From: Streptomyces sp. DSM 110735 | Lineage (GTDB): Bacteria; Actinomycetota; Actinomycetes; Streptomycetales; Streptomycetaceae | DNA: 64,000 nt | Reading direction: 5' to 3' | Assembly: GCF_016482685.1 (NCBI RefSeq) | Contig: NZ_JACYHF010000019.1 | Span: forward strand, 48,389 to 112,388 | Part shown: one piece after another, positions 25,477 to 33,935 of the stretch | How the letters are laid out: each line of letters begins with the position of its first letter | Numbering within the stretch: position 1 is the first letter of the stretch | The notes under the pieces: model-generated | The model's input: only the letters and a program-made list of their open reading frames with translations | The model's database searches: none | Told to the model about the DNA's origin: nothing | Position numbers and translations under genes: made by a program

Positions 25477-26018
25477 CGCGTGGCCTCGGCCTTCTCGTCA
25501 AGCTCGTCGAGGAAGCGGTCGATCACACGGCTCTGCCGGGCGTGGTCCTCGAGGGACTCGCCGACGAGCTTGCCGGCCAGTTCCGTGGCGAGGGTGCCGA
25601 CGTCCTGGCGCAGCGCGGCGGAAGCGGCCTTGCGGTCCGCCTCGATCTGGGCGTGACCGGCGGCGATGATCTCCTCGCGCTGACGCTGGCCCTCGGCCCG
25701 CATCTCCGCGATGAGCTCCGCGCCCTGCTCCTGAGCCTCCTGGCGCAGCCGCGCGGCCTCGTGCCGAGCCTCGGCGAGCTGGGCCTTGTACTGCTCAAGG
25801 ACGCTCTGGGCCTCGGTCTGCGCGGCCTCGGCCTTCTCGATACCGCCTTCGATGGCCTCGCGGCGCTGCTCCAGAACCTTGTTGATGTTCGGGAGCAGCT
25901 TCCAGGCGAGGAAGCCGAAGACGATGACGAAGGCGATCAGGCCGATGACGAGCTCTGGGATCGGCGGGATGAGGGGGTTTTCGGCCTCCTCAGCCGCAAG
26001 CTGAACCAGGGGGCTCAT
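25473..26018 (-). CDS. atpF: F1Fo ATP synthase b subunit
   Basis: A 181-residue stator subunit. One N-terminal membrane helix (LVIGLIAFVIVFGFLAWKLLP) is followed by a long amphipathic coiled coil starting INKVLEQRREAIEGGIEKAE. It dimerises to hold F1 against the rotor. It lies 40 bp after atpE and overlaps atpH by four bases. Confidence 0.96.
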   Translation of the reverse strand: MSPLVQLAAEEAENPLIPPIPELVIGLIAFVIVFGFLAWKLLPNINKVLEQRREAIEGGIEKAEAAQTEAQSVLEQYKAQLAEARHEAARLRQEAQEQGAELIAEMRAEGQRQREEIIAAGHAQIEADRKAASAALRQDVGTLATELAGKLVGESLEDHARQSRVIDRFLDELDEKAEATR

Positions 26019-26058
26019 ATCAGTGCCTTTCGTCTAATGGGCTGTCGTGAACCGACGA

Positions 26059-26292
26059 TTACTTGCCGTAGACGAACGGCATGACCAGACCGATCAGGGC
26101 GAGCGCCTCACAGAAGGCGAAGCCGAGGATCTGGTTGGCGCGGATCAGGCCGGCCGCCTCGGGCTGACGGGCAAGCGCCTGGGTGCCGTTACCGAAGATG
26201 ATGCCGACGCCGACGCCGGGGCCGATCGCGGCAAGACCGTAACCGATGGAGCCGAGGGAGCCGGAAACAGCAGCAGCAAGGGTCTGGGACAT
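26059..26292 (-). CDS. atpE: F1Fo ATP synthase c subunit
   Basis: A 77-residue hairpin proteolipid of two membrane helices with the polar loop ARQPEA. The ion-carrying acidic residue is the Glu in the second helix (GFAFCEALALIGLVMPF). It forms the proton-driven c-ring. The GxGxGxGxx packing motif in helix 1 (IGPGVGVGIIFGNG) is intact. The absence of the sodium-binding residue pattern suggests a proton enzyme. Confidence 0.97.
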   Translation of the reverse strand: MSQTLAAAVSGSLGSIGYGLAAIGPGVGVGIIFGNGTQALARQPEAAGLIRANQILGFAFCEALALIGLVMPFVYGK

Positions 26293-26367
26293 GCCAGTTC
26301 TTCCTTTTCTTTACGGACCGGTGGGGTTGGTCACCGGACGAACAGGGGGAGCGGGACGAGAAGAGGC

Positions 26368-27189
26368 TCAGTGGTGCTCAGCGAGTGCGCCCTGGATGTA
26401 GCTGCACGTCAGGAGCACGAAGACATATGCCTGCAGAGCCTGGATGAAGAGCTCGAAGGCCGTCATCACGATGGTCATGATGAAGGAGACACCGGAGTAG
26501 GCGATGCCGATGCCGTTCAGCATGTACCAGCTGGCGAGCGTGAAGAGCAGCAGCAGCGTGTGACCCGCGAACATGTTCGCGAAGAGTCGCACGGCGTGCG
26601 TGAAGGGGCGGACGAGGAGGTTCGAGAAGAACTCGATGACCATCGCCAGCGGGAGCACCGGGCCGAGCGACTTGTCGTAGCCGGTGAAGTTCTTGAAGGC
26701 ACCGACGAACCCGTGCCGCTTGAAGGTCAGCGAGACCCACAGGATGTAGACGATGAGCGCCAGGACCGCGGGGTACGAGATGATCGCGGTGACCGGGAAC
26801 TGCGCGACCGGGATGATCGACCAGAGGTTCATCATCCAGACGAAGAAGAAGAGCGAGACGACGAGAGGTACGTACTTCTCGCCTTCCTTCTTTCCGATCG
26901 TCTCGTAGACGACGCCGCGCCGGATGAAGTCGTAGCCGGACTCGGCGATCATCTGGAGCTTGCCCGGGACAACCTTCGGCCGGGCGAAAGCGGCCCAGAA
27001 GAAGGCCACGATGATGATGGAACCGAGCAGCGCCAGCAGCATCGTCTTGTTGAAGTACAGGTTGCTGTCCGCGTCGCCCCAGAGCGGCTTGAACAGGAAC
27101 GAGTGCAGGCCCGGAGCCGGGAAGCCGCACCCGGAGAACAGGTGGCAGCTCGTGTCGAAAGCGAGCGTCTGCGTCGGATCAGCACTCAC
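26368..27189 (-). CDS. atpB: F1Fo ATP synthase a subunit
   Basis: A 273-residue membrane subunit forming the proton half-channels. The essential Arg lies in FTHAVRLFANMFAGH, and the late helix AFELFIQALQAYVFVLLTC is conserved. I chose the GTG at 27189 because AAGGAG lies six bases before it and the family start is xSADPTQTL. An ATG at 27204 overlaps that ribosome site and would add five residues. A 225-bp spacer separates it from atpI. Confidence 0.95.
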   Translation of the reverse strand: MSADPTQTLAFDTSCHLFSGCGFPAPGLHSFLFKPLWGDADSNLYFNKTMLLALLGSIIIVAFFWAAFARPKVVPGKLQMIAESGYDFIRRGVVYETIGKKEGEKYVPLVVSLFFFVWMMNLWSIIPVAQFPVTAIISYPAVLALIVYILWVSLTFKRHGFVGAFKNFTGYDKSLGPVLPLAMVIEFFSNLLVRPFTHAVRLFANMFAGHTLLLLFTLASWYMLNGIGIAYSGVSFIMTIVMTAFELFIQALQAYVFVLLTCSYIQGALAEHH

Positions 27190-27414
27190 CGCGGGCTCCT
27201 TCATCGTGGCGCATGGGTACGGCAACCTCGTTGTGTCGGCGCGGCACGAAGCCGCGGTTCGGCACGGGACTGGTGGTTCGGATGTGGGGGCGGCTCGGGG
27301 GCATCTCGCCTCGCGATGGAACAGGCGTCAGCTCGGATGCCCGCGTCCGCGATGCCGCAGTTGGCACCGGACGATAGCAGGATCTCGCGTGTGCCTTTAT
27401 TCCGGCCCTACCTC

Positions 27415-27855
27415 TCACGACGAGTGCCCTGTCTTCTCGGGCTTGTCGCCCTTCGACGAGGCATCAGGTTCGACGTAGAGGGTCTTGGCCTTCATGTGCG
27501 CGCGCGTCTGCGCGGCGGTCCAAGTGAGCGTGCAGACCACGATCCCGATGGCGAAGGCCCGCGGATTGAACGCCGTCGTGTCCTTGAACACGGCGATGAA
27601 CATGATCACCAGCAGGAGCTGGGCCGCGTAGAGCATCAGACCCATCATCTGGAACAGATGGGGAAGTGACTTGGCGGTGCGCTGCAGCACGAAGAGACCA
27701 AGCCCCATGAGAGCGCTGACCAACAGCGTCGCGACGACTGCCCCGATGGCTCCCTTGCCCCCCGCGACCACACCGCTGACGACGGTGGCGATCGCACCGA
27801 CGGCAGCCGTGGGCACGGCGGCCTGGGCCAGAATCCGGACGTCATTGGACGGCAT
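27415..27855 (-). CDS. atpI: AtpI-like ATP synthase assembly/ion-supply membrane protein
   Basis: A 146-residue protein with four hydrophobic segments (VGAIATVVSGVVAGGKGAIG; VATLLVSALMGLGLFVL; MLYAAQLLLVIMFIAVF; FAIGIVVCTLTWTAAQ). AtpI is encoded first in actinobacterial atp operons (Rv1303 position) and helps c-ring assembly or magnesium supply in other bacteria. The ATG at 27855 has GCGGAG eight bases upstream. The reading upstream to 27951 is not supported. A long leader precedes it. Confidence 0.87.
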   Translation of the reverse strand: MPSNDVRILAQAAVPTAAVGAIATVVSGVVAGGKGAIGAVVATLLVSALMGLGLFVLQRTAKSLPHLFQMMGLMLYAAQLLLVIMFIAVFKDTTAFNPRAFAIGIVVCTLTWTAAQTRAHMKAKTLYVEPDASSKGDKPEKTGHSS

Positions 27856-28172
27856 GGCGGCAACTCCGCTTTCACAGGGGGCAGGTGTCGTCATGGACGA
27901 GCGTAGTCCCGGGCAGAGCGATCGATTACTCACACCAATGGACCGTCGCATTACGGTCCTTCGGTTCTCTCCGGGGTTCTCGTGAACCGTATCACAAACT
28001 ATTTGATGAGGTCTTTACCCACCTGGTGTGCCCGGAGTCACACATGAGGGTGACGCTGCGCGTCTGTGCAAAAACCGCGCCTACTTGTCTGATATTGGGG
28101 GACTTTGCTCCCCCACGAGTTGGCAATGCTCTAGTCAGATTCTTACCTTGCGAGCGCCTCCGGCAACGCGAC
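27856..28172 (-). promoter_or_regulatory. Leader/promoter region of the atp operon
   Basis: A 317-bp AT-richer stretch before atpI with no gene. It contains a perfect 7-bp hairpin TGGGGGA / TCCCCCA (28096-28115), a small dyad GGTTC/GAACC (27976-27989) and AT-rich blocks (around 27990-28010 and 28130-28150) that could be -10 elements for minus-strand transcription. The exact promoter cannot be fixed by eye. Confidence 0.5.
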
Positions 28173-28217
28173 GAGCGCCCCCGGAAAGGGCCTTGGCGGG
28201 CCTTTCCGGGGACGCTC
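28173..28217 (-). terminator. Terminator after the small secreted protein gene
   Basis: GAGCGCCCCCGGAAAGG (28173-28189) pairs with CCTTTCCGGGGACGCTC (28201-28217), a 17-bp stem with one mismatch, 35 bp beyond the stop at 28253. It insulates the atp leader from the upstream gene. Confidence 0.85.
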
Positions 28218-28252
28218 GGGCATGACTCAGTCGGCCCTCACGACCGGCACGG

Positions 28253-28474
28253 TCAGCAGGTCACGACCTTGTCGTAGTCCACCCACGGCTGCGAGGACGT
28301 GAGCAGGGCGGCGTCGACGGTGGTCTCCTGGACCTTGACACAGCTCGGCACGGCCCCTTGGGCGACCCGCACGACCTTGGCGCCCTGCGGCGCGGCCACG
28401 GCCTCCGTAGTGGCGAATCCGAGCGAACCGCTGAGCGCCACGACGGCGACGCCCGCTGCTGCGAACTTGCGCAT
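28253..28474 (-). CDS. Small secreted protein, unknown function
   Basis: A 73-residue protein with a Sec signal (MRKFAAAGVAVVALSGSLGF, cleavage near AVAA at about residue 28). The mature peptide is about 45 residues and holds two Cys, one in VPSCVKV and one at the C-terminal residue, able to form a disulphide. The ATG has GGAGG seven bases upstream, and a strong terminator follows the gene, so I regard it as real. It sits between the WecA-like gene and the atp operon. No family is recognised. Confidence 0.7.
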   Translation of the reverse strand: MRKFAAAGVAVVALSGSLGFATTEAVAAPQGAKVVRVAQGAVPSCVKVQETTVDAALLTSSQPWVDYDKVVTC

Positions 28475-28788
28475 GGTCTACCTCCATTCACGAGCGAATG
28501 GGGCGGCACCGGTCTGGTCATGACCGGCGCCTCAATTCCCCCTGGCGCGCCCATTTCTGGCAATGGGAATCACCCGCGCACCAGCGGTTACTTGCGCATC
28601 AGCCGTGCCCTTGCGTCCCAAAATCCACTTGCCCCGCGAAGGGCGCATGGGCGCGAACGTGAAGATCAGCAACATGCCTGGTGGAGGAGGTTCCACGGCG
28701 CGGGGTCCGGAAAAACCCCTGGTCCGGACCACGACGGCGTTCGTCTCAAAGTCGAACAGGCTCGCTCTCGGCCGTCCGCGTCAACGCG
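28475..28788. other. Intergenic region with terminator-like hairpin after WecA-like gene
   Basis: A 314-bp region. GGTCCGG (28704-28710) and CCGGACC (28724-28730) form a 7-bp hairpin 60 bp past the minus-strand stop of the glycosyltransferase. The part nearer 28475-28600 must hold the promoter of the small secreted protein. No gene is seen. Confidence 0.5.
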
Positions 28789-30102
28789 TCACCGCCGCGG
28801 ACGGCTGCCGATCGCGGTCGCGCCGTTGACGGTCGGGGCCCCCGAGGCGACAGCGACCCGTTCCCCGGCCTCCGCCTCCCGCTCCGCCTCCGGGGCGGCC
28901 GGCGCGTCCTGGGCCCCGGCAGCCCCCCGGCGGCGTCTGCGGTAGCGCGGTGGGACGAAGTGCTCCGCCCAGCGGGGGGTGCGGGGGGTGAAGCGTGGGA
29001 GGAGCAGGAGGACGAGGCCGATGGCGCTGAGGAAGACGACGCTCAGGACGATCCACATGGACGCCGAGTTGACCGAGTAGGCCAGGGCGCCGAAGCCGAT
29101 CAGCGCGGACCAGAAGTACATGATGAGCACGGCCCGGCTGTGCGAGTGGCCGACCTCCAGCAGGCGGTGGTGCAGATGCCCGCGGTCCGCGGCGAACGGC
29201 GACTGACCGCGCCAGGTGCGGCGCACGATCGCGAGGACCAGATCGGCGGCGGGGATCGCGATGATGGTCAGCGGCATCAGGAGCGGGATGTAGACCGGCA
29301 CCATCTGGTGCACCGCGCTGCGCTCGGAACCGCCCGCGAACAGCTCCATGTTGTCGGGGTCGATCTGACCGGTCACCGAGATCGCGCCCGCCGCGAGGAC
29401 CAGCCCGATGAGCATGGAGCCGGAGTCGCCCATGAAGATGCGCGCGGGATGCATGTTGTGCGGCAGGAAGCCCACGCACATGCCCATGAGGATGGCGGCG
29501 AACAGCGTCGCCGGGGCAGCCGCCTCGATGCCGTAGGAGTACCAGATCCGGTAGGCGTACATGAAGAACGCGCCCGCCGCGATGCACACCATGCCCGCCG
29601 CGAGACCGTCGAGACCGTCCACGAAGTTGACCGCGTTGATGGTGACGACCACCAGCGCCACCGTCAGCAGGGTGCCCTGCCACTGGGTCACCGCGACCGT
29701 GCCGATGCCCGGGACCGGGAGCCAGAGGATCGTCAGACCCTGCATGACCATCACGCCCGCGGCGATCATCTGACCGCCGAGCTTGATCAGGGCGTCGATC
29801 TCGAACTTGTCGTCCAGGACGCCGATCAGCCAGATCAGGGCGGCTCCGGAGAGCAGCGCGCGCGGCTCGTTGGAGCGGACGAAGACCTCGTTCAGGCTGC
29901 CGAGGTGGTCCGCGACCAGCAGCCCCGCGCACAGTCCGAAGAACATCGCGATGCCGCCGAGGCGCGGAGTGGGTTCGCGGTGCACGTCACGTGCCCGGAT
30001 CTCCGGCATCGCCCCGGCCACGATCGTGAACTTCCGTACCGGTCCCGTCAGGAGGTACGTCACCGCGGCCGTGACACAGAGCGTCAGCAGGTATTCACGC
30101 AC
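28789..30102 (-). CDS. wecA: WecA/MraY-family polyprenyl-phosphate GlcNAc-1-phosphate transferase
   Basis: A 437-residue polytopic membrane enzyme with about 11 transmembrane helices. It has the family motifs: a DDKFEID segment on the cytoplasmic face, NAVNFVDGLDGLAAG (the catalytic NxxNxxDGxxG), IFMGDSGSM, and DRGHLHHRLLE. It transfers GlcNAc-1-P to decaprenyl or undecaprenyl phosphate and starts the linker that anchors wall glycopolymers. The M. tuberculosis counterpart (rfe, Rv1302) is also beside the atp operon. The charged C-terminal tail (about 70 residues) is disordered. I favour the GTG at 30102 with GGGGAAG upstream. A GTG at 30114 is an alternative start. Confidence 0.88.
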   Translation of the reverse strand: MREYLLTLCVTAAVTYLLTGPVRKFTIVAGAMPEIRARDVHREPTPRLGGIAMFFGLCAGLLVADHLGSLNEVFVRSNEPRALLSGAALIWLIGVLDDKFEIDALIKLGGQMIAAGVMVMQGLTILWLPVPGIGTVAVTQWQGTLLTVALVVVTINAVNFVDGLDGLAAGMVCIAAGAFFMYAYRIWYSYGIEAAAPATLFAAILMGMCVGFLPHNMHPARIFMGDSGSMLIGLVLAAGAISVTGQIDPDNMELFAGGSERSAVHQMVPVYIPLLMPLTIIAIPAADLVLAIVRRTWRGQSPFAADRGHLHHRLLEVGHSHSRAVLIMYFWSALIGFGALAYSVNSASMWIVLSVVFLSAIGLVLLLLPRFTPRTPRWAEHFVPPRYRRRRRGAAGAQDAPAAPEAEREAEAGERVAVASGAPTVNGATAIGSRPRR

Positions 30103-30252
30103 GGGCTTCCCCACAGATCTCGCTGGCCATCACAGCCCCACACCCTAGCGAGCGGGGCATACGGATGAGGACTTCCGGGTAGTGACGATGGTTGCACCAC
30201 CCCCTGTGCACCACCCGCTCACCGGACCGTACGGCCTACCGTCTACCCCTGC

Positions 30253-31491
30253 TCAGGCGGGGTAGGGCGAAAACGCGCCAGTCAGCTCGCGCACCTCGAT
30301 GCGCGCGGCGCCGGGAGCGATGTCACCCCGCACGACGCCCGCCAGCAGCGCGGCAATGCGGTCCATCTCCCGCTCCCCCATCCCCTGCGTCGTCACCGCG
30401 GCGGTGCCCAGGCGCAGCCCCCGCTCCTGGGTGTGCGGCAGCGGGCAGCAGTCGAGGACGAGACCCGCGGCGGCGAGCAGTCCGCGCGCGGTGCGTCCGT
30501 CCTCGCCGAGCGGCGCCGGGTCGACGGTGATCAGGTGGGTGTCGGTGCCCCCGGTGGTGACGGTGAACCCCTCGGCGGCCAGGTGCTCCGCGAGCACCCG
30601 GGCGTTGGCGACGACCTGATGGGCGTAGACCGCGAAGGCGGGCGTCGCCGCCTCCCCGAACGCGGCTGCCTTGGCGGCGACGACGTTCATCTGCGCGCCG
30701 CCCTGGGTGAAGGGGAACACCGCCCGGTCCACCCGCCCGGCGAGCGCGCGGCCGCACAGGAGGAGACCGCCGCGCGGTCCGCGCAGCACCTTGTGCGTGG
30801 TCGCGCACACGATGTCGGCGTACGGCACCGGGTTCGGCGCCGCTCCCCCGGCGACCAGACCGATCGGATGCGCCGCGTCCACGATCAGACAGGCGCCCAC
30901 CTCGTCGGCGACCTCGCGGAAGAAGGCGTGGTCGAAGTGGCGGGAGTAGGCGATCGAGCCGCACACGACGGCCTTGGGGCGGTGTGCGCGGGCCAGGCGG
31001 CGTACCTCGTCGTGGTCGACGAGCCCGGTCTCGGGGTCGAGACCGTAGGCGACGAAGTCGAACCAGCGGCCGGAGAGGTGTGCGGGCGAGCCGTGGCTGA
31101 GATGACCGCCGTCGGGCAGCCCGAGGGCGAGGACGGTGTCGCCGGGGCGCAGCAGGGCGGCGTAGGCGGCGAGCACGGCCGAGGAGCCGGTGTGCGGCTG
31201 GACGTTGGCGTGCTCGGCGCCGAACAGCTCCCGGGCCCGCTCGGCGGCGAGGTGCTCGGCGGCGTCGGCGAGGGCGCAGCCGCCGTGGTAGCGGGTGCCC
31301 GGGTAGCCCTCGGCGTACTTGTTGGCCAGCGGGGAGCCGAGCGCGGCGAGGACGGCCGGGGAGGCGAAGTTCTCGGCGGCGCTGAGCTGGAGCGTGGTCG
31401 ACTGCCGGTCCAGCTCGCCCCGCAGGATGTCGGCCAGCTCCGGGTCCTGGCGGCGCAGGACGTCCGGGTCCAGGGCGGGGGTGACCGGCAT
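30253..31491 (-). CDS. Serine hydroxymethyltransferase paralogue with altered active site
   Basis: A 412-residue fold-type I PLP enzyme of the SHMT family. The PLP Lys is K234 in ATTHKVLRGPRGG, and D205 and H208 (DAAHPIG) and the stacking His H130 are kept. Several hallmark residues are changed, checked in the DNA. The substrate-carboxylate Arg of VTTRGF is Gln369. The second Tyr of RYYGG is His69. The folate-binding NKN region reads DCC (347-349), and the SPF/TSGIR part reads QERGLR. SHMT normally converts serine and tetrahydrofolate to glycine and methylene-THF. Here a different aldolase-type reaction is plausible. The housekeeping glyA is presumably elsewhere. Annotation as plain glyA would be misleading. 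Confidence 0.8.
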   Translation of the reverse strand: MPVTPALDPDVLRRQDPELADILRGELDRQSTTLQLSAAENFASPAVLAALGSPLANKYAEGYPGTRYHGGCALADAAEHLAAERARELFGAEHANVQPHTGSSAVLAAYAALLRPGDTVLALGLPDGGHLSHGSPAHLSGRWFDFVAYGLDPETGLVDHDEVRRLARAHRPKAVVCGSIAYSRHFDHAFFREVADEVGACLIVDAAHPIGLVAGGAAPNPVPYADIVCATTHKVLRGPRGGLLLCGRALAGRVDRAVFPFTQGGAQMNVVAAKAAAFGEAATPAFAVYAHQVVANARVLAEHLAAEGFTVTTGGTDTHLITVDPAPLGEDGRTARGLLAAAGLVLDCCPLPHTQERGLRLGTAAVTTQGMGEREMDRIAALLAGVVRGDIAPGAARIEVRELTGAFSPYPA

Positions 31492-31595
31492 GAAGGGCTC
31501 CGGCGGTCGGAAGTGGACTTACGTCCAATGTAGGCCCGGGGCGGAAGGGGCGCTCGGCCGCTCCGCCCCGGTTCCGCTTCCGCGGCGGGGCGGGG

Positions 31596-32255
31596 TCACA
31601 TGTGCGCGGGGACGCCGGTCAGCGCGGTGACGACCGGGTCCAGGGCGTCCCGTATCTCGTCCCCGATGGAACGGAAGAAGGGCAGCGGGGCGCCGTAGGG
31701 GTCGTACACCTCGTCCGCCTCGGCGGTCGGGGCGAGCAGCCAGCCGCGCAGCGCGGCGGCGGCCCGCACCAGGGCGCGGGCGCGCAGCACGACGCCGTCC
31801 TCCAGGGGCGGCAGCGTGGCCGGATCTATCGCCCGCACCAGGCGGGTGAACTCCTTCAGCGTGAAGGTGCGCAGCCCCGCGGAGTGGCCCATGGAGATGA
31901 CCTGGGCGCGGTGGTCGCGGGTGGCGGTCAGCACGAGGTCGGCCATGATGACGTGCTCGTCCAGCAGCTCGCGTCCGGTGAACCCGGCCGCGTCCGCGCC
32001 GAACTCGGCCAGCACGGTCTCCGCGTTCTCCTCCATGGGCGCGCCCTCGTGCCCCCAGGTTCCGGCGCTCTCCACGATCAGACCGCCGCCGAGCACGCCG
32101 AGCCGCTCCGCCACGAGGTGCCGGGTCAGCCGCTCGGTGATGGGCGAGCGGCAGACGTTGCCGGTGCTGACGTGGAGGATGCGGAAGGTGTCGCGCGGAA
32201 ACCCGAAGGTGGTGGTCTGCTCCGCCGCGCTCTCCCCGCCGCCTATGCCGCGCAT
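31596..32255 (-). CDS. Low-molecular-weight protein tyrosine phosphatase-fold protein, catalytic Cys replaced by Ser
   Basis: A 219-residue protein of the LMW-PTP/arsenate reductase fold. The P-loop reads HVSTGNVCRSP (residues 28-38), where the family has VCxGNICRSP. The nucleophile position is Ser30 (AGC codon), while the second Cys (C35) and Arg36 remain. The general-acid loop DPYGAP is present. Without the Cys the normal phosphocysteine mechanism is not possible, so it may be a phosphoprotein-binding pseudo-phosphatase or use another chemistry. It lies in a tight row with the threonylcarbamoyl-AMP synthase and SHMT-like genes (52- and 104-bp gaps). Confidence 0.8.
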   Translation of the reverse strand: MRGIGGGESAAEQTTTFGFPRDTFRILHVSTGNVCRSPITERLTRHLVAERLGVLGGGLIVESAGTWGHEGAPMEENAETVLAEFGADAAGFTGRELLDEHVIMADLVLTATRDHRAQVISMGHSAGLRTFTLKEFTRLVRAIDPATLPPLEDGVVLRARALVRAAAALRGWLLAPTAEADEVYDPYGAPLPFFRSIGDEIRDALDPVVTALTGVPAHM

Positions 32256-32307
32256 GGGGTGACCCCCTGCTCGGGCGGGACGGTGAGGACGGGGGGCTCG
32301 GGGGACG

Positions 32308-32955
32308 TCAATTCGCCACCTCAAGGTCGGGTACGACCTTGCGCAGCTCCTCCGGGGAGATGGCGCCCGCGCGCAGCAGCACCGGGACGTCGCGGGAGAC
32401 GTCCACGATGGAGGAGGGCACGTTGCCCGGGGTGGGACCGCCGTCGAGGTAGACGGAGACGGAGTCGCCGAGCATCTGCTGGGCGGCGTCGCAGGTCTCC
32501 GGGGCGGGGTGGCCGGTGAGGTTGGCGGAGGAGACGGCCATGGGACCGAACTCGGTGAGCAGCTCGATGGCGACCGGGTGCAGCGGCATCCGGACGGCGA
32601 CGGTGCCCCGGGTGTCCCCGAGGTCCCACTGCAGGGACGGCTGGTGCCGGGCGACCAGGGTGAGCGCGCCGGGCCAGAAGGCGTCGACCAGGTCCCACGC
32701 CTTCTCGGAGAAGTCCGTGACGAGACCGTGCAGGGTGTTCGGGGAGCCGATGAGCACGGGAGTGGGCATGTTGCGGCCCCGGCCCTTGGCGGCGAGGAGG
32801 TCGGCGACGGCCTCGGAGGAGAACGCGTCGGCGCCGATGCCGTAGACCGTGTCGGTCGGCAGCACCACCAGTTCGCCGCGACGGACGGCGGACGCGGCCT
32901 CGCGCAGACCCGTCACACGGTCGGTCGCGTCGTTGGTGTCGTATCGCCGTGCCAT
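32308..32955 (-). CDS. L-threonylcarbamoyladenylate synthase (Sua5/YrdC/TsaC)
   Basis: A 215-residue YrdC-domain enzyme. The N-terminal ELVVLPTDTVYGIGADAFS, the KGRGRNMPTPVLIG ATP/carbonate-binding segment and the later GPMAVSSANLTG are diagnostic. It makes threonylcarbamoyl-AMP from Thr, bicarbonate and ATP for the t6A37 modification of ANN-decoding tRNAs. It lies 50 bp after prmC, as in many actinobacteria (Rv1301 position). The ATG at 32955 is preceded by GAGGAGG. Confidence 0.93.
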   Translation of the reverse strand: MARRYDTNDATDRVTGLREAASAVRRGELVVLPTDTVYGIGADAFSSEAVADLLAAKGRGRNMPTPVLIGSPNTLHGLVTDFSEKAWDLVDAFWPGALTLVARHQPSLQWDLGDTRGTVAVRMPLHPVAIELLTEFGPMAVSSANLTGHPAPETCDAAQQMLGDSVSVYLDGGPTPGNVPSSIVDVSRDVPVLLRAGAISPEELRKVVPDLEVAN

Positions 32956-33005
32956 CTAGCGGGCCTCCTCGTACGGGTACTGCGGGGATGAAGTCGGGTG
33001 CGTGC

Positions 33006-33887
33006 TCACGGCATCGCCTTGCGGGCGGTCGCGAAGCGCGGGCGGTTGTTGAGGTCGGGGTGGTCGGCCGCGTCGGCCCAGCCCCGCTCCTCGGTGAAGA
33101 TCCACGGCACCTGGCCGCCCTGGGTGTCGGCGTGCTCGACGACGACGACTCCGCCGGGGCGCAGCAGCCGGTGCGCGGTGCGCTCCAGACCGCGGATGAG
33201 GTCGAGACCGTCCTCGCCGGAGAAGAGGGCGAGGTCGGGGTCGTAGTCGCGCGCCTCCGGGGCGACGTACTCCCACTCGGTGAGCGGGATGTACGGCGGG
33301 TTGGAGACGACGAGGTCGACCTGGCCGTCGAGGTCCGGGAAGGCGGTCAGGGCGTCGCCCTGGCGCAGATCGACCCTGGACCCCTCCATGTTCTTGCGGG
33401 TCCACCGCAGGGCGTCCTCGGACAGCTCCACGGCGTGGACGCGCGAGCGCGGCACCTCCTGGGCGAGGGCGAGCGCGATGGCGCCGGAGCCGGTGCACAG
33501 GTCGACGATGCAGGGCTCGACCACGTCCATGGCGCGCACCGCGTCTATGGCCCAGCCGACGACCGACTCGGTCTCGGGGCGGGGCACGAAGACGCCGGGT
33601 CCGACCTGGAGCTCCAGATAGCGGAAGTAGGCGCGTCCGGTGATGTGCTGGAGCGGTTCGCGCTGCTCGCGGCGGGCGACGACCTCCCAGTAGCGGGCGT
33701 CGAAGTCGGCGTCCTTCACGGAGTGGAGCTGGCCGCGCTTGACGCCGTGCACGAACGCCGCGAGTTCCTCGGCGTCGTTGCGCGGCGAGGGCACACCGGC
33801 GTCGGCCAGCCGCTGGGTGGCCTGGGCCACCTCCGCGAGCAGCACGCTGCGGGGGCTCGGGGGTCGCCCCCCGAAGTCTTGCTGCAC
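33006..33887 (-). CDS. prmC: Release factor N5-glutamine methyltransferase
   Basis: A 293-residue HemK/PrmC methyltransferase. The SAM motif is VDLCTGSGAIALALA, the catalytic motif is VVSNPPYIP, and an N-terminal helical domain recognises release factors. It methylates the Gln of the GGQ motif in RF1 and RF2. The GTG start at 33887 has GGAGGAGA upstream. It follows prfA by 48 bp, pairing enzyme and substrate in one transcript. Confidence 0.94.
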   Translation of the reverse strand: MQQDFGGRPPSPRSVLLAEVAQATQRLADAGVPSPRNDAEELAAFVHGVKRGQLHSVKDADFDARYWEVVARREQREPLQHITGRAYFRYLELQVGPGVFVPRPETESVVGWAIDAVRAMDVVEPCIVDLCTGSGAIALALAQEVPRSRVHAVELSEDALRWTRKNMEGSRVDLRQGDALTAFPDLDGQVDLVVSNPPYIPLTEWEYVAPEARDYDPDLALFSGEDGLDLIRGLERTAHRLLRPGGVVVVEHADTQGGQVPWIFTEERGWADAADHPDLNNRPRFATARKAMP

Positions 33888-33935
33888 GCTTCTCCTCCGG
33901 TCTCGTGCTTCGTCGTGCGGTGGGTGCGGTGGTGC

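Noticed and set aside
30103..30252. Glycine riboswitch near the SHMT-like gene
   Set aside because: No paired aptamer structure could be recognised in the spacers on either side of the gene.
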